From the NCBI GenBank assembly GCA_947487905.1, contig CANLAV010000010.1:1-34116 (forward strand): a stretch of 34,116 nucleotides of DNA, given 5' to 3'. Made by a program: the position numbers and the translations under genes. This DNA comes from Bacteroidota bacterium (lineage in GTDB: Bacteria > Bacteroidota > Bacteroidia > B-17B0 > Aurantibacillaceae). Shown piece by piece: positions 29,041 through 34,116 of the stretch; position 1 is the first letter of the stretch, and each line of letters starts with the position of its first letter. The notes beneath the pieces were generated by a model. The model saw only the letters and a list, made by a program, of their open reading frames with translations. It was not told the DNA's origin and made no database searches.

Positions 29041-29562
29041 ATGATAAAATTAAAACCATTTTTATTCCCAACTATCTACAGTGCACTTTGTATTATTTCT
29101 ACATTAATGGCATTTTATGGTGGACACAGTAAATACATCAATACCATTAGTATTATCGGTTGGTTATTGATTATTCCATTTTGTGTGATGGCGATGATTT
29201 ATGCAAAAAAAACACAATACAATAATATCATTGGAGGTAAAGACGCTGTAAAAGAAGGGTTTAAATTTATTGTGTATAGCACTATTCTACTTGTTATTTT
29301 TCAAGCCATATTTTTTACACTGGATTTTAAAGCTTACAAAATTGATTTCATACAAACCTATGGTGTTGATTTAGCAAAAGCACAAATAATAAGCGGACAT
29401 TTAAAAATTACAGAAGCCCAAATTCCTAAATTAATCCAGCAAGAAATTGAACAAATTACTTTGTTTAAAGAATGCACCAGCATTGTATTTAAAAATTTAT
29501 TTTTAGGTACCATTACGGCAATTGTTACGGCCGTTACCATTCGTGGTAATTTTAAATTTTAA
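29041..29562 (+). CDS. DUF4199-like membrane protein
   Basis: A 173-residue protein with four predicted membrane segments (about 8-27, 34-54, 80-100 and 148-168) and a soluble loop around 105-145. Overall shape and the AMIYAKKTQYNN...KEGFKFIVYSTILL segment resemble the DUF4199 family, widespread in Bacteroidota and of unknown function. Identification is by pattern, not by search. It starts 24 bp after rho and is likely co-transcribed with it. A TAAATTTA stretch 4 nt upstream of its ATG is a possible secondary leaderless promoter, but it lacks a spaced -33 element. Confidence 0.7.
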   Translation: MIKLKPFLFPTIYSALCIISTLMAFYGGHSKYINTISIIGWLLIIPFCVMAMIYAKKTQYNNIIGGKDAVKEGFKFIVYSTILLVIFQAIFFTLDFKAYKIDFIQTYGVDLAKAQIISGHLKITEAQIPKLIQQEIEQITLFKECTSIVFKNLFLGTITAIVTAVTIRGNFKF

Positions 29563-29602
29563 TTTAGAGACTTCTTAACAACCAGATTATTTATACTAAT
29601 TT

Positions 29603-29990
29603 GGGCGTTGCCGTCGGCCCAGGCTTTTCGTTGCAATCTTTTTTCGTTCCTCAAATTTACATTCTTAATTTAATATCAGCTACCTGTAAATTAAATATTT
29701 TTTAACGTATTAAAACAAATAGAAAAACGTTTTGAGTGCGTTGCCTTCGGCCCAGGCTTTTCGTTGCAATCTTTTTTTCGTTCCTCAAAAAGGATTTTCA
29801 CTGCAATCCTTAACGTGTGTTTACGTTCTTAATTTAGTATCCCCAGTTTGTAAATTAAATATTCTTTAACCCATTTATGCCAATTGAAATAAATTATTTG
29901 GGCGTTGCCTTCGGCCCAGGCTTTTCGTTGCAATCTTTTTTTCGTTCCTCAAAAAGAATTTTCACTACAATCCTTAACGCGTGTTTACTT
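29603..29990. repeat. Three-copy intergenic tandem repeat with palindromic segments
   Basis: A segment beginning G(G/T)GCGTTGCC(T/G)TCGGCCCAGG, then CTTTTCGTTGCAATC and TTTTTCGTTCCTCAAA, occurs at 29603, 29737 and 29900. In copies 2 and 3 it continues through ATTTTCACT(G/A)CAATCCTTAACG and GTGTTTA; copy 1 lacks that 34-nt part. Copies 1 and 2 are followed by related AT-rich segments holding TTAATTTA...TAAATTAA inverted repeats. Periods are about 134 and 163 bp. The G+C-rich cores differ sharply from their surroundings. GCGTT at one end faces AACGC at the other (copy 3 exactly), which suggests a folded or palindromic element. I recall similar GCGTT...AACGC elements in other Bacteroidota. Confidence 0.85.
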
Positions 29991-30007
29991 TAAAATTTTT
30001 AAGGTCA

Positions 30008-30037
30008 TTTGATTCTATTAAAAAAAATGTAAATTTA
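30008..30037 (+). promoter_or_regulatory. Promoter of the lipoprotein gene
   Basis: TTTG at 30008-30011 is followed after 18 nt by TAAATTTA (30030-30037), a one-base variant of TAnnTTTG. The box ends 4 nt before the ATG at 30042, again predicting a nearly leaderless transcript. Confidence 0.4.
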
Positions 30038-30041
30038 AGAT

Positions 30042-30605
30042 ATGAAACACTTTTTGATATTAATTTTATTTACAAGCATTTTGATATCTTGCAAAAAAGA
30101 TACAGAAATTATAAATAACCCAACACCTCCAATTATAAATAATCTTATTTGTAATCCGAGTTTTGAAATTAGCGGGCATGGAAGTTTAAACTGTTGGAAA
30201 ATAGTTAAGGACTTTACAACTTTTCCTGACACTTTTTCAACTATAGTACCAACAAATGGAGGTCAATTTTCGTTACGCTTAGATGGAATAAAGCATGTTG
30301 GCTGGGCCCCATTCGCTGAAACCTATATTACTAATCTTTCAGGGCTAAAAGTCATTTCCCTTTCCGCATATGTTATGTCCTTATATGGTGGTCAATCTAT
30401 TGATCTGACTTTAGAGCATATAAGGGGAGGTTTAGTAATTAATAGTAAATCAGATTACCATTGGGCTTTCAGTGGTTGGAGAAAGTTTACTGTGTTAGAT
30501 ACACTTTCTGTGAATAACGATGACTCTTTAAGAGTCAAAATTATTCAAAATAACGGACAAAATAGTGGAGCATATATTGACTTAGTTGAACTGACGACTA
30601 ATTAA
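30042..30605 (+). CDS. Predicted lipoprotein, galactose-binding-like domain
   Basis: A 187-residue protein with a lipoprotein signal: hydrophobic ILILFTSILIS then Cys17 in SCKKD, after which a short linker NNPTPPIINN leads to the globular part. The motif NPSFEISGHGSLNCW is typical of galactose-binding or carbohydrate-binding-like beta-sandwich modules (NxxFE ... W), and later strands such as GGQFSLRLDGIKHVGW and SGAYIDLVEL support it. The ligand is unknown and there is no catalytic motif. It probably sits on the outer membrane. It follows the repeat array and is followed by about 266 bp without a clear gene. Confidence 0.78.
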   Translation: MKHFLILILFTSILISCKKDTEIINNPTPPIINNLICNPSFEISGHGSLNCWKIVKDFTTFPDTFSTIVPTNGGQFSLRLDGIKHVGWAPFAETYITNLSGLKVISLSAYVMSLYGGQSIDLTLEHIRGGLVINSKSDYHWAFSGWRKFTVLDTLSVNNDDSLRVKIIQNNGQNSGAYIDLVELTTN

Positions 30606-30612
30606 AACTTAA

Positions 30613-30681
30613 CACTTACACATTTTTCCAGAACAAATTGATGGTCACATCAATGCTTTAATTAAATATCATTCTAAATAA
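30613..30681 (+). pseudogene. Possible remnant of a gene's 3' end (low confidence)
   Basis: Just downstream of the lipoprotein stop, one frame reads HLHIFPEQIDGHINALIK then YHSK before tandem TAA codons. It looks more like protein than the rest of this AT-rich spacer, which is why it is noted. It is only about 22 codons, preceded by a stop codon, and I cannot name a source family, so it may be chance. Confidence 0.15.
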
Positions 30682-30871
30682 TAAGACCAAAATAAATTAG
30701 ATGTTTTATTATGCCTTATTTTTTCGTGGTAATAGTGAAAAAATATATTTTAAATTATATTTATAAATAAAAAAATTACATTTGATATAATTGAATTTTA
30801 ATAATTAAAGTAAGATCCAAAAACACTGTCCTTTTTAAACAACTTTTTTTCTTAAACTAAAATTATACTGT

Positions 30872-32026
30872 ATGATGAAATATATTCTATTAAGCATTAT
30901 TATTATTTGCACAAAAAGTTATGCTCAAATCATTTTTGGAACAAACAATTACATAGAATATCGCCAAGGTAATTTACCGATTATCATTTCAGTGCCACAT
31001 GGTGGAAATATGACTCCTTCATCCATTCCAAATAGAACATGTAATAGCGCTGTTACGGTAACGGATGCGAATACCATAGAATTAGCAAGACAAATTGATT
31101 CGGCTTTTGTTAATGCCACAGGCTGCCATCCTTATGTAATTTATTGTCATTTACATCGTTCGAAATTAGATTGCAATAGAAATATAGCAGACGGAGCTTG
31201 CGGAAACGCCGAAGCTGAAACAGCATGGAATGAATTTAATAATTTTATTAATTCGGCTCAAAGCCTTGCTCAAAGTCAATTTGGAGGAAAAGCGTTATAC
31301 ATAGATTTGCACGGGCACGGCAATTCTATACAACGTTTAGAATTAGGTTATTTATTGTATGATACTGAACTCGCAAATACAGATAGTGTTTTAAATACGA
31401 GCGAGTATGTTGGCTATAGCTCCATTCAAAATTTAGTTGCCACTAATGTAAATGCTTATACGCATTCCCAATTGTTAAGAGGCCCTTTTGCTTTAGGAAC
31501 TTTATTAGGCAATGCGGGATATCCATCCGTGCCGAGTCAACAAATTCCTTTTCCTGGCACTACAACCAATTATTTCAGTGGTGGTTATAATACAGCCCAT
31601 CACACCAGTTACGTGACAGGTAATACTGTAAATGGTTTGCAAATGGAATGTAATTATGCAAATGTGCGCGATAGTTATTTGAATCGCAAATTATTTTCAG
31701 ATTCATTAGTTTCTGTCATTCAAAAATTTTTAGTTAAACATCAAACTATTAACTTCTCAAATTGTACCTTAACCTCTATAGAACCTGTAAAGCCATTAGA
31801 TGATTTACTCATCTCACCAAATCCAGCTAAAGATTATATTCAGATATCATATAACAATAGTGTTACTGATTTTGAAATTGAAATCATAAACACATTAGGA
31901 CAAACCGTTTTTAAAACACAAAACCAAACCATACTTAATATAGAAAAATTTGAGAGAGGTTTATATGTTATTAAACTAACTGATCAACATAAAAATACCA
32001 AGATTCAAAAAGTTTTATTTCAATAA
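30872..32026 (+). CDS. Secreted N-formylglutamate-amidohydrolase-like protein with T9SS sorting domain
   Basis: A 384-residue exported protein. The signal peptide is 1-18 (TKSYA before Gln19). The catalytic-type domain (about 20-285) resembles N-formylglutamate amidohydrolases: ISVPHGG at 39-45, HLHRSKLDCNRNI at 93-105, YIDLHGHG at 143-150, and LQMECNYANVRD near 261, with His/Glu/Asp residues where the family binds zinc. The C-terminal 75 residues (ISPNPAKDYIQISYN ... ERGLYVIKLTDQ) are a T9SS type A sorting domain. Classical relatives are cytosolic and act in histidine breakdown; an exported form must act on an extracellular amide, which is inference. It uses an ATG pair at 30872/30875; I give the first. 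Confidence 0.82.
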   Translation: MMKYILLSIIIICTKSYAQIIFGTNNYIEYRQGNLPIIISVPHGGNMTPSSIPNRTCNSAVTVTDANTIELARQIDSAFVNATGCHPYVIYCHLHRSKLDCNRNIADGACGNAEAETAWNEFNNFINSAQSLAQSQFGGKALYIDLHGHGNSIQRLELGYLLYDTELANTDSVLNTSEYVGYSSIQNLVATNVNAYTHSQLLRGPFALGTLLGNAGYPSVPSQQIPFPGTTTNYFSGGYNTAHHTSYVTGNTVNGLQMECNYANVRDSYLNRKLFSDSLVSVIQKFLVKHQTINFSNCTLTSIEPVKPLDDLLISPNPAKDYIQISYNNSVTDFEIEIINTLGQTVFKTQNQTILNIEKFERGLYVIKLTDQHKNTKIQKVLFQ

Positions 32027-32038
32027 AAGGTTGTTAGC

Positions 32039-32144
32039 CTATGTTGGTCTTATCACCAACGTATAAATTAAACATTAGTCGCACCAACAAAATCAGTTTT
32101 AAAAAAATTTAAATTAAATTTGTTGGTGATAACACCAACCATAG
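32039..32144. repeat. Paired inverted repeat, each arm itself a hairpin
   Basis: The left arm (32039-32060, CTATGTTGGTCTTATCACCA then AC) and right arm (32122-32144) are inverted copies with one indel and one mismatch, 61 bp apart. Each arm also folds alone (GTTGGT...ACCAAC on the left, GTTGGTG ATAA CACCAAC on the right). It begins about 12 bp after the stop at 32026, so it could act as a terminator, or be a remnant of a small mobile element with inverted ends. Confidence 0.7.
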
Positions 32145-32243
32145 CATAAAAGCATGCTCAATCCCAAAAAAAATTAATACTTTTTAATTATAAAACAATT
32201 CAATACTTATGTTGTTTTACTTAAAAATCGTATCATTACAGTG

Positions 32244-33362
32244 ATGGAAAACATGAATAAAAAAGGATTTGCATTTAAAACCTACGAGGCGCCTTTCATT
32301 TCTCCTTTCGATAAACTATTCGATATTTTTAAGGAATTGATTGTAACAACCTCAGGCGATTTTAATGAAGCCATTGATTGGTTGCGCCTATTGGATAAAG
32401 AATATAAACTCACCGATGAAAAATATACTGTCGACGATTTTATTGAAGACCTCAAACAAAAAGGATACATCAAACAAGACGTAAAACCTGATGGTTCAGG
32501 AGGAATGGCTATCACCTCAAAAACAGAACGAGCGATTCGACAAGATGCACTCGACCAAATTTTCGGAAAGTTAAAACGTTCTGGCAATGGAAATCATAAA
32601 ACTAAATATGCTGGTAATGGTGATGAACAAACGGGTGAATTTAGAGCCTACAATTTTGGCGATTCGATAGATAATATTTCACTAACCGAAAGTTTACGCA
32701 ATGCTCAAATAAATAATGGCGTTGACGATTTTACCCTTACCGAAAATGACCTAGTAGTTGAAGATGCCCAATATAAAGCTCAAATGAGCACTGTATTGAT
32801 GATAGACATAAGTCATAGCATGATTTTATATGGCGAAGATAGAATTACACCCGCCAAAAAAGTAGCGATGGCGTTAGCCCAACTCATAACCACACGTTAC
32901 CCAAAAGATACCATTGATATTTTAGTATTTGGAAATGACGCTTGGTCAATTCCCATTAAAGACCTCCCCTATTTAAGCGTTGGTCCTTACCATACCAATA
33001 CGGTTGCTGGTTTGCAATTGGCCATGGATATTTTGCGAAGAAAACGAAATACCAATAAACAAATTTTTATGATCACCGATGGAAAACCAAGTTGTGTGAA
33101 AGAAAAAGACGGTCGGTATTACATGAATAGCAACGGATTAGATCCATACATCGTAGAACAATGTTATAACCAAGCACAGCAAGCGCGTAAATTACACATT
33201 CCAATTACTACGTTTATGATTGCGCGTGATGCTTACTTGCAAGAGTTTGTAGATAATTTTACGGTGGCCAATCAAGGCAAAGCCTTTTATACCGGCATAA
33301 AAGGATTAGGTGAAATGATATTTGAAGATTACGAAACTAACAGAAAAAAGAAATTAAAATAA
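32244..33362 (+). CDS. VWA-domain protein paired with an AAA+ ATPase
   Basis: A cytoplasmic protein of 372 residues counted from the ATG at 32244. The N-terminal 170 residues (AFKTYEAPFISPFDKLFDIFKELI...) are a helical region I cannot name. Residues 180-350 are a von Willebrand factor A domain with a complete metal-ion-dependent adhesion site: DISHS (about 188-192), a threonine in PYHTNTVAG (about 250) and the aspartate of MITDGKPS (about 276-283). The AAA+ gene follows after 5 nt, so the two very likely form a chelatase-like or MoxR-VWA chaperone pair that remodels a metal-containing or multi-subunit target; the target is unknown. A GTG three bases upstream and an ATG at 32253 are alternative starts. 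Confidence 0.85.
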   Translation: MENMNKKGFAFKTYEAPFISPFDKLFDIFKELIVTTSGDFNEAIDWLRLLDKEYKLTDEKYTVDDFIEDLKQKGYIKQDVKPDGSGGMAITSKTERAIRQDALDQIFGKLKRSGNGNHKTKYAGNGDEQTGEFRAYNFGDSIDNISLTESLRNAQINNGVDDFTLTENDLVVEDAQYKAQMSTVLMIDISHSMILYGEDRITPAKKVAMALAQLITTRYPKDTIDILVFGNDAWSIPIKDLPYLSVGPYHTNTVAGLQLAMDILRRKRNTNKQIFMITDGKPSCVKEKDGRYYMNSNGLDPYIVEQCYNQAQQARKLHIPITTFMIARDAYLQEFVDNFTVANQGKAFYTGIKGLGEMIFEDYETNRKKKLK

Positions 33363-33367
33363 CGATT

Positions 33368-34116
33368 ATGAAAATTGAAAATATAAATACACTTGGCGCA
33401 CTTAAAAAATCAGGCTATGTTTCGAAAACCATCAAAGATGAATTAAGAAACAATTTAAGAGAGAAAATAAAATCAGGTAAACCTGTTTTTGAAGGAGTAC
33501 ATGGATTTGAAAATACAGTGATACCAGAATTGGAAAGAGCCATCTTATCGCGTCATAATATTAATCTACTAGGCCTACGCGGACAAGCAAAAACGAGGTT
33601 GGCAAGAAAGATGGTTGAGTTATTGGATGAGTTTATGCCCATCGTAGAAGGCTCAGAAATAAACGACGATCCATTGAATCCCATTTCACGTTTTGCAAAA
33701 GAATTGATTGCAGAAAAAAAAGATAAAACACCGATAACTTGGATTCATAGAAACGATCGTTTTTTTGAAAAGCTTGCCACGCCTGATGTTACTGTAGCCG
33801 ATATTATTGGAGACGTTGATCCCATTAAAGCAGCTAATTTAAAACTGTCCTATGCCGACGATAGAGTCATTCATTATGGCATGATACCAAGAGCCAACCG
33901 TTGCATATTTGTGATTAATGAATTACCCGATTTACAAGCAAGGATACAAGTAGCCTTATTTAATATATTGCAAGAAGGAGATGTGCAAATAAGAGGTTAT
34001 AAAGTGAGACTTCCACTCGACATGCAATTTGTGTTTACGGCAAATCCTGAAGATTACACCAATAGAGGAAGTATCGTAACGCCATTAAAAGATAGAATAG
34101 GTTCACAAATATTAAC
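33368..34116 (+). CDS. AAA+ ATPase, MoxR/Mg-chelatase-like (3' end outside window)
   Basis: The frame is open from the ATG at 33368 to the right edge, giving 249 residues of an AAA+ ATPase. It has Walker A GLRGQAKT at 69-76, a segment GDVDPIKAANLKL (148-160) as in Mg-chelatase I subunits, a Walker B-like IFVINELPD at 180-188, and a sensor-1 motif FTANPEDY at 223-230. The usual Walker B aspartate is replaced by Asn184 before the catalytic Glu185. It begins 5 nt after the VWA gene and was too short at the edge to show its lid domain. Function is inferred to depend on its VWA partner. Confidence 0.85.
   Translation, partial: MKIENINTLGALKKSGYVSKTIKDELRNNLREKIKSGKPVFEGVHGFENTVIPELERAILSRHNINLLGLRGQAKTRLARKMVELLDEFMPIVEGSEINDDPLNPISRFAKELIAEKKDKTPITWIHRNDRFFEKLATPDVTVADIIGDVDPIKAANLKLSYADDRVIHYGMIPRANRCIFVINELPDLQARIQVALFNILQEGDVQIRGYKVRLPLDMQFVFTANPEDYTNRGSIVTPLKDRIGSQIL

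Larger units (their letters stand above)
29563..30041. other. Intergenic region of about 480 bp carrying a tandem repeat
   Basis: No gene is supported between the DUF4199-like gene and the lipoprotein gene. The space is almost filled by the repeat at 29603-29990, plus the promoter at 30008-30037 that reads into the lipoprotein gene. Confidence 0.6.

Noticed and set aside
29603-29990. CRISPR array or integron attC sites
   Set aside because: There are only three copies with unequal, related spacers, so it is not CRISPR. The GTT/AAC ends are in the wrong orientation for attC and no cassette genes lie between them.

Overview
The window is AT-rich chromosomal DNA from a member of the Bacteroidota, probably a Flavobacteriales-like or related lineage. 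Four things point there. Two secreted proteins end in type IX secretion (T9SS) sorting domains. Many genes carry the Bacteroidota -7 promoter box TAnnTTTG rather than a TATAAT/Shine-Dalgarno layout. Rho has a long Asn/Gln/Pro-rich insertion. A conserved noncoding element resembles the flavo-1 RNA. mqnA indicates menaquinone synthesis by the futalosine route. I cannot place the genus.

Layout. 1-2536 (-): the 5' part of a large secreted protein with a glycine-rich domain and Ig-like repeats, running off the left edge. 2911-4068 (-): proline dehydrogenase, divergent from a CBS-domain gene and nadK (4170-5722, +), followed by rnpB, the RNase P RNA (about 5794-6150, +). 6193-7005 (+): a TSUP transporter, convergent with uvrB (7002-9026, -). 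9123-11168 (-): a T9SS-exported protein with an ALK/LTK-like glycine-rich domain and Ig-like repeats. 11439-14117 (-): ftsK. 14305-14385: putative flavo-1-like RNA. 14394-19583 (-): mtaB, a small GldL-like membrane protein, a YfhO-family membrane protein and a GT2 glycosyltransferase. 19669-22366 (+): an MsbA-like ABC exporter and a CvfB-like S1 protein. 22374-23129 (-): an outer-membrane barrel protein. 23244-25213 (+): a cystathionine gamma-synthase/lyase and mqnA. 25223-26261 (-): plsC and gatC, overlapping. 26385-29562 (+): an ABC ATPase, rho and a DUF4199-like protein. 29563-30041: an intergenic tandem repeat. 30042-34116 (+): a lipoprotein, a secreted N-formylglutamate-amidohydrolase-like T9SS protein, a paired inverted repeat, and a VWA/AAA+ gene pair running off the right edge.

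Most of the window is conserved housekeeping. The accessory content is the surface proteins at both ends and the repeats. The genes form short transcription units, several ended by clear hairpins. A recurrent signal is a -7 box only 3-4 nt upstream of the start codon at four genes (CBS gene, uvrB, mtaB, plsC), which predicts leaderless mRNAs. I found no CRISPR array, prophage, transposase, tRNA or rRNA. I did not find a convincing wholly new system. The best candidates for follow-up are the repeat array at 29603-29990, the VWA/AAA+ pair, the secreted amidohydrolase-like enzyme and the poly-glycine surface proteins.
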